From the NCBI RefSeq assembly GCF_010500815.1, contig NZ_JAAAMG010000007.1:1-64000 (forward strand): a stretch of DNA of 64,000 nucleotides, written 5' to 3'. The position numbers and the translations under genes are program-made. The notes beneath the pieces are model-generated. The model was not told the origin of the DNA, made no database searches, and saw only the letters and a program-made list of their open reading frames with translations. This document shows positions 50,528-59,701 of the stretch, in pieces; the stretch's first letter is position 1; each line of letters begins with the position of its first letter. The DNA is from Jiella pacifica. GTDB lineage: Bacteria > Pseudomonadota > Alphaproteobacteria > Rhizobiales > Rhizobiaceae.

Positions 50528-52057
50528 TCACATCGTCGCACCGATCTGCCAGGGCACGAATTCGACCGTGCCGAAGCCCTGGGCCTCGCTCTTGGTCTGT
50601 TCGCCCGAGGCGACGCGCAGCACCATCGCGAAGATCTCCTGGCCCTTTTCCTCCAGCGTCGCGCCGCCGAGGATGGCGCCGCAGTCGACGTCCATGTCGG
50701 GCTCCATCCGCTGCCAGAGATCGGGATTGGAGGCGATCTTGATGCAGGGGACCGGCATGTAGCCGGAGACGCTGCCGCGCCCGGTCGTAAAGGTGATCAG
50801 GTTCGCCCCCGAGGCGATCTGGCCGGTGACAGAGCACGGGTCGTAGCCGGGGCTGTCCATGAAGGCGAAGCCGGGGCTGTCGATTGGCTCGCCATATTTG
50901 TAGACGCCGGAGAGCGGCGCGTGGCCTGCTTTGGCGACGGCCCCAAGGCTCTTTTCCAGGATGGTGGTCAGCCCGCCGCGCTTGTTGCCGGGGGACGGAT
51001 TGTTGTCCATCTCGCCGTGATTGCGGGCGGTATAGTCCTCCCACCACTCGATCAGGTCGATCAGCTTGCGCCCGGTCGGCTCGTCGACAGCGCGCCGGGT
51101 GAGCAGGTGCTCGGCGCCGTAGATTTCCGATGTTTCGGAGAGGATGGAAATGCCGCCATGGCGCACCAGAAGATCCGAGGCGACGCCGAGCGCCGGATTG
51201 GCGGTGATGCCGGAATAGCCGTCGGAGCCGCCGCATTGCATGCCCATGACGAGTTTCGACGCCGGCGCCTCGGCGCGCACCGCCTTGTTGGCCTCGACGG
51301 CAAGCTCCTGAAGCGCGCCGAGCGCGCTGTCGATCGTCGCCTTCGTCCCGCCGCTTCCCTGAATGGTCATGTAGCGGAACCGCGCGCTGTCCTTCAGCAC
51401 GTCCCGGCCGACGAGATCGGCGACCTGCATCACCTCGCAGCCGAGCCCGAGCATCAGGATGGCGCCGAAATTCGGGTTGTGGCCGTAGCCCGCGAGGGTG
51501 CGGAACAGAGTCTCGTAGCCCTCCCCCTTGCCCGACATGCCGCAGCCGGACCCATGGACGATCGGCACGACCCCGTCGACATTGGGGAAATTGTCGAGAA
51601 GGCAGCGCCTTGCTGCCTCTTCGGCGACGAAGCGGGCGACCGAGCCGGAGCAGTTCACCGTGGTGAGAATGCCGATATAGTTGCGCGTCCCCACCCGGCC
51701 GGACGCACGGTGGAAGCCCTGGAACGTCGCCTCGCCCGGCGCAGGCGGCAGCGGCTCTACGCCCATGCCGAACGCATAGTCTTGCTTGTGCGTGCCCATG
51801 CCGAGATTGTGGACGTGCACATGGGCGCCGGGCGCGATCTCCGTTGTCGCCGCGCCGATGATCTGGCCGTATTTGACCACCGGTTCGCCGACGCCGATCC
51901 GGCGAAGGGCGAGCTTGTGCCCGGCCGGGATCCGCTCGATCGTCGCCATACCCTCGGCGAATTGGAAGCCTTCGGGGACGTCTTTGATGGCGACGGCGAC
52001 GTCGTCGCGCTCGTTGAGCTTCAGGGTCGTTACGGTCATGCTCGTCTCGCCGTTCAT
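50528..52057 (-). CDS. UxaA-family altronate dehydratase
   Basis: A 509-residue hydro-lyase of the UxaA/GarD type. The N-terminal SAF-like domain (about 1-100) has GAHVHVHNLGMGTHKQDYAF. The catalytic part has GTRNYIGILTTVNCSGSVA, HGSGCGMSGKGEGYETLFRT, GLGCEVMQV and MGMQCGGSDGYSGITANPAL. These enzymes dehydrate sugar acids. It is co-transcribed with an alcohol dehydrogenase (4-nt overlap) and an RbsABC-type transporter, so the substrate is probably a sugar acid or aldose derivative. An ATG at 52039 is an alternative start. Confidence 0.88.
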   Translation of the reverse strand: MNGETSMTVTTLKLNERDDVAVAIKDVPEGFQFAEGMATIERIPAGHKLALRRIGVGEPVVKYGQIIGAATTEIAPGAHVHVHNLGMGTHKQDYAFGMGVEPLPPAPGEATFQGFHRASGRVGTRNYIGILTTVNCSGSVARFVAEEAARRCLLDNFPNVDGVVPIVHGSGCGMSGKGEGYETLFRTLAGYGHNPNFGAILMLGLGCEVMQVADLVGRDVLKDSARFRYMTIQGSGGTKATIDSALGALQELAVEANKAVRAEAPASKLVMGMQCGGSDGYSGITANPALGVASDLLVRHGGISILSETSEIYGAEHLLTRRAVDEPTGRKLIDLIEWWEDYTARNHGEMDNNPSPGNKRGGLTTILEKSLGAVAKAGHAPLSGVYKYGEPIDSPGFAFMDSPGYDPCSVTGQIASGANLITFTTGRGSVSGYMPVPCIKIASNPDLWQRMEPDMDVDCGAILGGATLEEKGQEIFAMVLRVASGEQTKSEAQGFGTVEFVPWQIGATM

Positions 52058-53067
52058 GGGGTGACGAGCACTTTGACCACGGCTTCCCTGTCTTCGACAA
52101 GCTGCGGAAAACGAAGGGGAAGATCGGCGAGGGCGACGGTCTCCGACGCGATGGCGTCCGTCGGGATGTCGCCGGCCCGGATCGCGGCCATCACCGCCTC
52201 GAAATCCGCCTTCAAGGCGTTGCGCGAGCCGATGATCCGCATCTCGCGCTTGTGGAACTCGCTGTCGGTGAAGCGGATGTCGTCCTTGACGACGCTGACG
52301 AGGACGGTGGACCCACCATGGGCGACCAGGGGGAAGCCCGCTTCGATCGCCTTGGCGTTGCCGGTCGCGTCGAAAACGACGTCGAAGCCTTCCGCCCTAG
52401 AGCCGGTCAGGAGATCGCCGTCGCCGACGAGATGGACGTCGGCAAAGCCGAAGAGATCGCGGACGAGATCGAGCCGCTTTCGACTCTGGTCGAGGAGATG
52501 AACCTTTGCGCCGGCGAGCCGCGCGAACAAGGCGGTGCCGATGCCGATCGGCCCGGCGCCGGTGACGAGGACGACGTCGCCTTCTCCCGTCCCCGATCGC
52601 GCGACCGCATGGGCGCCGATGGCGAGGAATTCCACCATCGCCGCCTGGGACGGCGCCAGCCCGTCCGCGAAATAGAGGTTGTCCCGGGGTACGGCGATCC
52701 GCTTGCACATGCCGCCGTCGCGGTGAACGCCGAGGACCTCGATCGCCGCGCAGCAGTTGGGCTTGCCGCGCCGGCAGGCCCGACACTTACCGCAGGAGAG
52801 ATAGGGATTGATGACCACCAGCCGGCCCGCATCCGGCCCCGCCGCGATGTGGCCGGAGAGTTCGTGGCCGATCACCCGGGGATAGGCGAGAAACGGATGC
52901 TTGCCCTCGAAGATGTGGTAGTCGGTGCCGCAGATGCCGATCGCGGCAATGTCGACCAGCACCCAGCCCTCCGGCGCCGTGTCAGGCAGCGGGCGGGACT
53001 GCAGCACGAAGGAGCCCGGCTCGACACAGAGGCCGCAGTCCATCATCGGCGTTTCGGATCCCGTCAT
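52054..53067 (-). CDS. Zinc-dependent alcohol (polyol/sugar) dehydrogenase
   Basis: A 337-residue medium-chain dehydrogenase. The catalytic zinc ligands lie in GICGTDYHIF and VIGHELSGHI. Structural zinc cysteines are in CGKCRACRRGKPNC, and the NAD motif is VTGAGPIGIGTALFA. It resembles L-idonate/threonine-type dehydrogenases acting on sugar alcohols or acids. It lies between the UxaA and ABC ATPase genes with 4-nt overlaps on both sides, so it is part of one operon. Confidence 0.87.
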   Translation of the reverse strand: MTGSETPMMDCGLCVEPGSFVLQSRPLPDTAPEGWVLVDIAAIGICGTDYHIFEGKHPFLAYPRVIGHELSGHIAAGPDAGRLVVINPYLSCGKCRACRRGKPNCCAAIEVLGVHRDGGMCKRIAVPRDNLYFADGLAPSQAAMVEFLAIGAHAVARSGTGEGDVVLVTGAGPIGIGTALFARLAGAKVHLLDQSRKRLDLVRDLFGFADVHLVGDGDLLTGSRAEGFDVVFDATGNAKAIEAGFPLVAHGGSTVLVSVVKDDIRFTDSEFHKREMRIIGSRNALKADFEAVMAAIRAGDIPTDAIASETVALADLPLRFPQLVEDREAVVKVLVTP

Positions 53068-53840
53068 TGCGCCGCCTTCAGATTGCGAGCCGACCAGTCC
53101 ATCGGCAATTCGCCTTTGACGATAAGGCTGAGGACGTCGTCCTTCGACACCTCGTCGATGTGATGGGAGCCGACGAGCCGGCCCTTGTTCATGACGACGA
53201 CGCGGTCGCAGAGATCGAAGACGTCGTGGATGTCGTGGCTGACGAGGAAGATCCCGATCCCCGCCGAGCGCAATTCCTTGATGAGACCCGCCACCATCGC
53301 CGTCTCGGAGGGCCCGAGCGCGGCGGTCGGCTCGTCCATGATCAGCACCTTGGTGTCGAAGTAGATCGCCCGCGCGATCGCGATCACCTGCCGCTGGCCG
53401 CCGGACAGGCTCGACACCGGGTCGTGCAGGTTCTTGAAGTTGGGATTGAGCCGGGCGAGCACTTCCCGCGCGGCCTTCAGCATCGCCTTGTCGTCGAGAT
53501 TGCCGAAGCGCGTCTTCAGTTCCCGCCCGAGAAAGAGGTTGGCGGGAGCGTCGAGATGGTCGGCCAGCGCCAGGGTCTGATAGATCGTCTCGACCCCCAT
53601 GTCGCGGGCATCGTTCGGCTCGGAAAAATGCACCGCCTCGCCCCTGATGCGGATCTCCCCGCCGCTCGGCGCCATGGCGCCCGACAGGATCCGCATGAGG
53701 CAGGACTTGCCGGCGCCGTTATGGCCGAGCAGCCCAACGACCTCGCCCTCGCGAAGATCGACCGACACGTGGTCGACGGCGCGAATGCCGCCGAAATGCT
53801 TCTCGATGTCGATCATCTCGACCAACGGCGTCTGAGACAT
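53064..53840 (-). CDS. Sugar ABC transporter ATP-binding protein (single ABC domain)
   Basis: A 258-residue ATPase with Walker [10 protein letters not shown], signature [16 protein letters not shown], Walker [17 protein letters not shown] and H-loop [11 protein letters not shown]. Unlike classic RbsA it has one ABC domain only, the arrangement seen in FrcA-type sugar importers. Walker A ends in GKSC rather than GKST; the Cys replaces the usual Ser/Thr after Lys-Ser. It works with the permease and binding protein upstream. Confidence 0.88.
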   Translation of the reverse strand: MSQTPLVEMIDIEKHFGGIRAVDHVSVDLREGEVVGLLGHNGAGKSCLMRILSGAMAPSGGEIRIRGEAVHFSEPNDARDMGVETIYQTLALADHLDAPANLFLGRELKTRFGNLDDKAMLKAAREVLARLNPNFKNLHDPVSSLSGGQRQVIAIARAIYFDTKVLIMDEPTAALGPSETAMVAGLIKELRSAGIGIFLVSHDIHDVFDLCDRVVVMNKGRLVGSHHIDEVSKDDVLSLIVKGELPMDWSARNLKAAQ

Positions 53841-53931
53841 GGGTTTCGCCTGCGTTCAGTCTTTTGGTGGCGCTGGGACAGGCAAATCCGCCCCGGCTGC
53901 CGATCAGTAGCGACCCGCCCTTGGCGGCCAA

Positions 53932-54873
53932 TTAGTAGAGGACGTTCTTGGCCTCGTCGGAGTCGATGTTCTCCTTGTCGACCAGCACCACACCGGTGTT
54001 GATGAAGTCCTCGACGGTCTTGCCGGCGAGAAGGTCGATGACGGTCTTAACGCCCTTCTCGCCCATGGCGAAGGAGCCCTGCACCGCCGTCGCCTCGAGA
54101 ACGCCGTCGCGGACGAACTGCTGCAGGTCGGCATTGCCGTCGAAGCCGAGCGCCGTCAGCTGCCCGGCCTTGCCGGCCTGGACGATGGCACGGCCCATGC
54201 CGACGGCGGTCGGCTCGTTGGCGCCGAAGATGCCGACGAGATCGGGATTGGCCGAGAGGACATCGGTCGTCTGGTTCAGCGCCGTCGCCATCTGGCTCTG
54301 GGAGTAAAGCGGGCCGACGATCTCGAGCTTCGAGTTCTTCTTCAGATAGTCGGTGAAGCAACCCACCCGGCCGATCTCCGAACCGACGCCCGCGACATAG
54401 GACATGATCGCGACCTTGCCGGTCTCGCCGGCGTCCTTGATCATGCGCTTGGCGACCTCCTCGCCGGCGGCGCAGTTGTCCGTCGAGAGGAACGCCTGGT
54501 AGGTGCCCTTGGCACCGTCGGCGAGCATGCTGTCGATGATGACGACCGGAATGCCGTTCTCGTTCGCCCGCTTGACCACCGGCACCAGCGCATCGGGATC
54601 GGACGGTGCCAGGACGATGCCCGCGACGCCGCGATTGATGGCGTTCTCGACGAGATTGACCTCGTCGGCGATGGCGCTCTCGGCGGCCGGCCCGTCGAAG
54701 CTCATCGTGTGCTCGGACTGGCCCTCGATGGCGGCCTGGGCGCCCTTGTTGACGTTCTGCCAGAAGTTCGAGTTGGTCGTCTTGACGATCACCGCGATCT
54801 CGCCGGCCTGGGCGGCTCCCGCCGCGGCGAAAGCGATGGCGGACGCCATCAGGGTCCTTTTCAACATTGTCAT
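53932..54873 (-). CDS. Sugar ABC transporter periplasmic binding protein (RbsB-like)
   Basis: A 313-residue binding protein with a signal peptide (SAIAFAAAGAAQAGE). It has the RbsB/XylF pattern: FWQNVNKGAQAAIEGQSEHT, INRGVAGIVLAPSDPDALVP, VVIIDSMLADGAKG and GIFGANEPTAVGMGRAI. The ligand is probably a pentose or hexose; the exact sugar is unknown. The order permease, binding protein and ATPase is leftward from the GntR-controlled promoter. Confidence 0.9.
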   Translation of the reverse strand: MTMLKRTLMASAIAFAAAGAAQAGEIAVIVKTTNSNFWQNVNKGAQAAIEGQSEHTMSFDGPAAESAIADEVNLVENAINRGVAGIVLAPSDPDALVPVVKRANENGIPVVIIDSMLADGAKGTYQAFLSTDNCAAGEEVAKRMIKDAGETGKVAIMSYVAGVGSEIGRVGCFTDYLKKNSKLEIVGPLYSQSQMATALNQTTDVLSANPDLVGIFGANEPTAVGMGRAIVQAGKAGQLTALGFDGNADLQQFVRDGVLEATAVQGSFAMGEKGVKTVIDLLAGKTVEDFINTGVVLVDKENIDSDEAKNVLY

Positions 54874-54918
54874 TTCATTCCTCCTCTGTTGCTTTACCCC
54901 GGCGCTACCGGCCGGGCT

Positions 54919-55944
54919 TCACGGGCGATTGCGGATCTGGTCGATCCAGACCGCGCCGATGACGACCAGACCGATGACGATCTGCTGAATGAAGGCGGAG
55001 ACGCCCGACATGTTGAGGCCGTTGCGCAAGATCCCGATGATGAAGGCGCCGATCATCGTGCCCGAGATCGTGCCAACCCCGCCCGACAGCGACGCCCCGC
55101 CGATCACCGCCGCGGCGATGGCGTCGAGCTCGTACATCACGCCCTCGCTCGGCTGCGCCGTGACGAGGCGGGACATCAGGACGTTGCCGGCAAGGCCGGC
55201 CAGCGCGCCGGAGATCGTATAGGCATAGAGCTTGGTGCGGTCGACGCGCACGCCGGAAAGGCGCGAGGCTTCCTCGTTGGAGCCGGTCGCGAAAATGTGC
55301 CGGCCGATCTGGCGGCGATGCAGGAGATAGGCGCCGGCGATCGCCACGATCAGAAGCAGGATCGCCGGATAGGGGATGCCGGGGAAGATCACCTTGGGAA
55401 ACCCGTTCGGCCGCATCTCGACCATCCGGAACAGCGCACCGTTGCCGAGGATGCCGAAGGCGTTGCCGAGGCCGGAGATCGGCACCGCGCCGGTGATCTG
55501 CAAAGCGAGGCCGCGGGCGATCAGCATCATGCCCAGCGTCGCGACGAAGGGCGGAATCCGCAGCCTGGTGATGACGAGGCCGTTGAACGCCCCGCAGGCG
55601 GCGCCGGCCAGGATGCCGCATCCCATGGCCGGGACGACGGGCAACCCTGCCTTCACCGCCAGGGCCGAGACGACCCCGGACAGGGCCAGCACCGAGCCGA
55701 CGGAGAGATCGATCCCGCCGGTGATGATGACCATCGTCATGCCGATCCCGAGCAGCCCGATGACCGATGTCTGCAAAAGGATGGTCAGGCCGTTGTTGAC
55801 CGAGAAGAAGGCCTGGCTCGACAGGGCGAAGCCGACGACGAGCAAGAGCAGCGTCATCAGCGCCGACAGGCGATGAATGGACGCCCCTCCCGGCAGGAGG
55901 CTGGCGGCGTCGAAAGACTTGTAGGACTTGGTCGCGTCCGACAT
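54919..55944 (-). CDS. Sugar ABC transporter permease (RbsC-like)
   Basis: A 341-residue inner-membrane permease with about ten predicted membrane segments. Family stretches are GIGMTMVIITGGIDLSVGSV, PPFVATLGMMLIARGLALQI and AVIGGASLSGGVGTISGTMI. ATG 55944 has a GGGGAGG ribosome binding site. It is the first gene of the leftward sugar operon, just downstream of the AT-rich operator. Confidence 0.92.
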   Translation of the reverse strand: MSDATKSYKSFDAASLLPGGASIHRLSALMTLLLLVVGFALSSQAFFSVNNGLTILLQTSVIGLLGIGMTMVIITGGIDLSVGSVLALSGVVSALAVKAGLPVVPAMGCGILAGAACGAFNGLVITRLRIPPFVATLGMMLIARGLALQITGAVPISGLGNAFGILGNGALFRMVEMRPNGFPKVIFPGIPYPAILLLIVAIAGAYLLHRRQIGRHIFATGSNEEASRLSGVRVDRTKLYAYTISGALAGLAGNVLMSRLVTAQPSEGVMYELDAIAAAVIGGASLSGGVGTISGTMIGAFIIGILRNGLNMSGVSAFIQQIVIGLVVIGAVWIDQIRNRP

Positions 55945-55964
55945 GTGCCTCCCCACAATCGGAT

Positions 55965-56024
55965 TTGAATTATTAAAGACCGTACACCGCAGCTTGCCTC
56001 TGTCAATGGTTTTTAATAATTCAA
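55965..56024. promoter_or_regulatory. Pair of 13-bp inverted repeats (candidate GntR operator)
   Basis: TTGAATTATTAAA (55965-55977) and its exact complement TTTAATAATTCAA (56012-56024) flank the divergent promoter region between the permease and the GntR regulator. The AT-rich arms stand out from the GC-rich DNA. Binding by the divergent GntR protein is inferred. Confidence 0.7.
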
Positions 56025-56086
56025 TACGAAATACCGGACTGAACCAACACGGCATCCGCCCATTCGCGGACAGGAACCCAACAACG

Positions 56087-56989
56087 ATGGCGCGCAGCGA
56101 CACCCGTTTCCGGGAAGCCTACAATCGCCTCCTGGACTATTGCGCCACGCTTGACCCGAACGCGGCCATTCCCGCCGAAAGCAGGCTCGGCGAAATCGCC
56201 AATGTCAGCCGCACGGTGGTGCGCCGCTGTCTGTCGCGGATGGAGGACAAGGGGCTGATCACCTGGGACGGGCGCGAGAAGCGCCTGCTCCGGGCGCCGA
56301 CCGATCGGGATAGGATCGTCCTGCCCGATCAGGCCGGAACCTCGGAGAATCTGGAACAGCGCTTTCTCGAATGGATCCTGAAATTCGACGTTCCGGCGAA
56401 CATGACCCTCTCGGTGGCCGAACTGTCGCGCAATTTCGGCGTGCCCCAGCATGAGTTGAAGGAGTTTCTCGCCGGGCTGAGCCGCTTCGGTCTCGTCACC
56501 CGCCGCAAGCAGGGCGGCTGGATGCTGCTCGGCTTCACCAAGAGCTTTGCGGTCGAACTTTCCGATTTTCGCACCGTCCTCGAACTCAACGCCATCAGCC
56601 ATGCGGTCGAAGCACCGGTGGACCATCCGTTCTGGACGAGGCTGGAGGAATCGCGAGCCGCCCATCTGGCGCTCTTGGAGCGGATCGACACCGATTTCCA
56701 CGAATTTTCCAAGCTCGACGAAGCCTTCCACATGGCGATCAATTCGGTCGTCAAGAACCGCTTCGTCGCCGAATTCCAGAAGGTCATCTCGTTGATCTTC
56801 CACTATCATTATCTGTGGGACAAGACCGACGAGAAGAAGCGCAACGGCGCCGCCATCGACGAGCATCTGGCGATCATCGACGCGCTGGAGGCCCGCGACG
56901 AGGCCGCCGCCCTGGCGGCCACCCGGCGGCATCTGAAGACCTCGAAGACGACGCTGCTGTCGTCCCTACGCTACCACGACCTCGTCTAG
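56087..56989 (+). CDS. GntR-family regulator of the sugar operon
   Basis: A 300-residue regulator with an N-terminal winged helix-turn-helix: LDPNAAIPAESRLGEIANVS, RTVVRRCLSRMEDKGLITWD. A second DNA-binding-like segment follows (about 90-150, NMTLSVAELSRNFGVPQHEL). The C-terminal half (about 155-300) is of FCD type, with LDEAFHMAINSVVKNRFVAE and EHLAIIDALEARDEAAALAA. The gene is divergent from the permease gene. Its 3' end overlaps the convergent aldo-keto reductase by 24 nt. ATG 56087 was chosen; the frame opens upstream at a non-ATG codon. Confidence 0.85.
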   Translation: MARSDTRFREAYNRLLDYCATLDPNAAIPAESRLGEIANVSRTVVRRCLSRMEDKGLITWDGREKRLLRAPTDRDRIVLPDQAGTSENLEQRFLEWILKFDVPANMTLSVAELSRNFGVPQHELKEFLAGLSRFGLVTRRKQGGWMLLGFTKSFAVELSDFRTVLELNAISHAVEAPVDHPFWTRLEESRAAHLALLERIDTDFHEFSKLDEAFHMAINSVVKNRFVAEFQKVISLIFHYHYLWDKTDEKKRNGAAIDEHLAIIDALEARDEAAALAATRRHLKTSKTTLLSSLRYHDLV

Positions 56990-57943
56990 CCACCGCTCCG
57001 CCTCGGGCGAAAGCTGCGTGGCGAGGGCATCGAGATTGCGGGCGAGAATCGACGGCTCCGCCGTTCCGAGCAGGATGGCCGCCGCCGCCTCGTGGCGAGA
57101 CGCGAAATGCAGCGCCGCCGTCGCCAGCGGCAGGCCATGGCGCCCGGCATCCGCCTGCAGCGCCGCGACCTTCTCCATCACCTCTAGCGGCGCCGGCCCA
57201 TAGTCGTAGGTGGCGCCCGCGACGGGGCCGGTCGCCAGGATGCCGGAGTTGAAGACGCCGCCGAGGACGAGGCTCGTCCTCGCGGCGAGGCAACGCGGCA
57301 CCAGCTCGCGCTCCCCCGAACGGTCGAGCAGCGTCAGCCGCCCGGCGAGGAGGATGACGTCGATCGGGCCGTGGTCCATCACGTCGAGGCACACTTGGCA
57401 TTCGTTGACGCCCAGACCGAAGGCGCCGATCCGCCCGCGCTCCTTCAGCCGCACCAGCCGCTCGTAGCCCGAGGCGAAGAACGCCTCCTGGTGGCGAGCA
57501 TTCTCCGCGCCATGGGTGTATTCGCCGAGATCGTGGACATAGACGATATCGGCGTGGGTGACGCCGAGGCGCTCGAAACTCTGCTCGAGGCTTTCCTCGA
57601 TTCCGTCGCCGGAATAGTCGTAGCGGACGTCGTTCTGCGCCGGGTTGATGAAGCCATCTGCCTGAAGGATCGGCGCGGCGGCGGGCGAGAGAACCCGCCC
57701 GACCTTCGTCGAAAGCGTATAGCCCGTCCGCCCTATGAGGAACCGCCCGAGCCGCATCTCCGAGAGGCCGCGCCCGTAATGCGGCGCCGTGTCGAAATAG
57801 GTGATGCCGGCGTCCCACGCCGCCTGCAGCACGGCCGCCGCGGCCTCGTCCGGGGTCTCCCGATAGAGATTGCCGATGCTGGCACATCCGAACGCGACCT
57901 TCGAGACCCTGACACCGGTTCGGCCGATCTCCGTCTTCCGCAT
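56966..57943 (-). CDS. Aldo-keto reductase (aldose dehydrogenase-like)
   Basis: A 325-residue TIM-barrel oxidoreductase. The motifs are CASIGNLY, AGITYFDTAPHYG (catalytic Asp and Tyr) and the catalytic Lys in STKVGRVLS, with HDLGEYTHG holding the active-site His. It resembles D-threo-aldose 1-dehydrogenase-type proteins that oxidise L-fucose-like sugars. The start is ATG 57943, preceded by GGGGAGAGGAG; a further upstream frame (58012) is not conserved. An AT-rich motif related to the GntR operator lies upstream at 58078-58098. Confidence 0.88.
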   Translation of the reverse strand: MRKTEIGRTGVRVSKVAFGCASIGNLYRETPDEAAAAVLQAAWDAGITYFDTAPHYGRGLSEMRLGRFLIGRTGYTLSTKVGRVLSPAAAPILQADGFINPAQNDVRYDYSGDGIEESLEQSFERLGVTHADIVYVHDLGEYTHGAENARHQEAFFASGYERLVRLKERGRIGAFGLGVNECQVCLDVMDHGPIDVILLAGRLTLLDRSGERELVPRCLAARTSLVLGGVFNSGILATGPVAGATYDYGPAPLEVMEKVAALQADAGRHGLPLATAALHFASRHEAAAAILLGTAEPSILARNLDALATQLSPEAERWLDEVVVA

Positions 57944-58247
57944 GCCGTCTCCTCTCCCCAAACGCGCCGACTTTTGCGGCATCGCCCGCCCCCGCTTCCG
58001 GCAGCGCCGCATGTCGACGTCGTCTGCCGATGAGCGCGTCCCACCAACCTCCGGTGCCGGGTGCCGGCCGGAATACGTTTATTATTATTAAGTACGAAGA
58101 TCCCCCGCAAGCCTCGGCTCGCGATCGGCGGCGCCCTGGCATCTCCGGCATCCGGTGAGGCGCCCGCCCGCAGACTGGGTTGAAGCGCCGACCGCTGCCG
58201 TGCCGCCCGGTGTTCACGATCCCCCGGCCGTCGTGTAAGCCAAGCGC
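57944..58247. other. Intergenic region upstream of the aldo-keto reductase and rsmI
   Basis: The stretch contains the AT-rich TTTATTATTATTAAGTACGA (58078-58097). It shares ATTATTAA with the operator of the sugar operon and is the likely control site of the aldo-keto reductase gene. No gene was seen. The rsmI promoter should also lie here. Confidence 0.45.
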
Positions 58248-59141
58248 ATGGACCATCCCGCTGCTGCCTCGACCTTCACGCTCCTCGGCCAGACCCGCAC
58301 GGCATCCCGGCCGGAGCCGGCGCTCTATCTCGTCGCGACGCCGATCGGCAATCTGTCCGACATCACCATCCGGGCGCTGGAAATCATCGCCGGGGCAGAC
58401 CGCCTCGCTTGCGAGGACACGCGGGTGACCGGCAAGCTTTTGCAGCGCTTTGCCATCGAGCGGCGGATGACGCCCTATCACGAGCACAATGCGGAAGAGG
58501 CCGGCCCGGCGCTGATCGAGGCGGTGCTGGCCGGCGGATCCGTGGCGCTCTGTTCCGACGCCGGCACGCCGCTGGTCTCCGATCCCGGCTACCGGCTGGT
58601 GGGACAAGCCCATGAGGCCGGGATCAAGGTGGTGCCGATCCCCGGCGCCTCGGCGGTGACGACGGCGCTCGTCGCCTCCGGCCTGCCGTCCGACGCCTTC
58701 TTCTTCGCCGGCTTCCTGCCCCAGAAGGAAAAGGCCCGGGCCGAGCGGCTGGCCGAGCTCGTGCGAATTCCCGGCACGCTGATCCTCTTCGAGGCGCCGC
58801 ACCGGATAGCCGCCAGCCTCGCGGCGATGGCCGAGGCGTTTCCCGAGCGGGACGCCGCCGTCTGCCGCGAACTGACGAAGATGCACGAGACGATCTATCG
58901 CGGCGCCCTGCCGGCGCTGGCGGCACGGTTCGCAGAGATGGCCGAAGTACGCGGCGAGATCGTCGTCTGCATCGCCCCGCCGCCGGCGGATGCAGTGGCG
59001 GACGAGGCCGATGCCGACCAGATCCTCGCCGGGCTGCTCGGCGAGATGAAGCCGGCCAAGGCGGCTCAGGAGGCGGCAAGGCTCACCGGGCTGCCGCGGC
59101 GCGATCTCTACCAGCGCGCCCTGGACATGAAGGGAAAATGA
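58248..59141 (+). CDS. rsmI: 16S rRNA (cytidine(1402)-2'-O)-methyltransferase RsmI
   Basis: A 297-residue SAM-dependent methyltransferase of the tetrapyrrole-methylase fold that modifies 16S rRNA. The family block is [20 protein letters not shown], then [29 protein letters not shown] and [20 protein letters not shown]. The C-terminal part has REIVVCIAP-like [13 protein letters not shown]. It overlaps yraN by 4 nt (ATGA), a conserved pairing. Confidence 0.94.
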   Translation: MDHPAAASTFTLLGQTRTASRPEPALYLVATPIGNLSDITIRALEIIAGADRLACEDTRVTGKLLQRFAIERRMTPYHEHNAEEAGPALIEAVLAGGSVALCSDAGTPLVSDPGYRLVGQAHEAGIKVVPIPGASAVTTALVASGLPSDAFFFAGFLPQKEKARAERLAELVRIPGTLILFEAPHRIAASLAAMAEAFPERDAAVCRELTKMHETIYRGALPALAARFAEMAEVRGEIVVCIAPPPADAVADEADADQILAGLLGEMKPAKAAQEAARLTGLPRRDLYQRALDMKGK

Positions 59142-59536
59142 GCCGGTCTCCGCAGAAACCGGGAGCAGCGGCAACCCAGGCCAAACGCCGCCATCTCGGC
59201 CGCGGCCATCGCGGCGAATGGCTCGCCGCCTGGGCGCTGAGGCTGAAGGGCTACCGGATCCTCGCCCGCCAGTACCGCACCAAGCTCGGCGAGATCGACA
59301 TCGTCGCCCGGCGCGGCGATCTCGTCGCTATCGTCGAGGTGAAGGCCCGGCCGACGCTTCTCGCGGCAATGGACGCCGTCGGCCCCTACGCCCAGCGACG
59401 GATCGAAGGCGCAGCCGACCTCTGGCTGTCGAAGCAGAAGGACCATGCAAGGCTGTCCATCCGCTTCGACATCGTCGCCGTCCTGCCGCGGCGCTGGCCG
59501 GTGCATGTGAAGGATGCGTGGCGGGGGCGGTCGTAG
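59138..59536 (+). CDS. YraN-family endonuclease-like protein (UPF0102)
   Basis: A 132-residue protein with the YraN block: [52 protein letters not shown]. The D-x-n-E-x-K arrangement ([14 protein letters not shown]) matches the Holliday-junction-resolvase-like fold. Its role is unproven. It is coupled to rsmI. Confidence 0.92.
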   Translation: MSRSPQKPGAAATQAKRRHLGRGHRGEWLAAWALRLKGYRILARQYRTKLGEIDIVARRGDLVAIVEVKARPTLLAAMDAVGPYAQRRIEGAADLWLSKQKDHARLSIRFDIVAVLPRRWPVHVKDAWRGRS

Positions 59537-59642
59537 GGCGGAGGGCATTTGCGTGACGCGGTGTACTCGTCGACGTCGACGCCCTTCGCGTCGCCGCCTC
59601 ACCACTGGCCGAGTTCGCACTCCCCGCAGGTCGCACCAAGCA

Positions 59643-59701
59643 CCCCTCTTCCTTCGAGGCTCCGCCGGTCCGCGACCGGCTCCGCACCTCAGGATGAGGG
59701 G
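59643..59701. repeat. REP-like imperfect palindrome abutting the cobJ stop
   Basis: CCCCTCTTCCTTCGAGG at the left pairs with CACCTCAGGATGAGGGG at the right, with an inner CCGGTC-CGC-GACCGG stem. The pattern with CCTTCGAGG and CCTCAGGATGAGG is common as an intergenic repeat in Hyphomicrobiales genomes. It lies next to the cobJ stop (59702), so it may stabilise or end that transcript. Confidence 0.65.
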
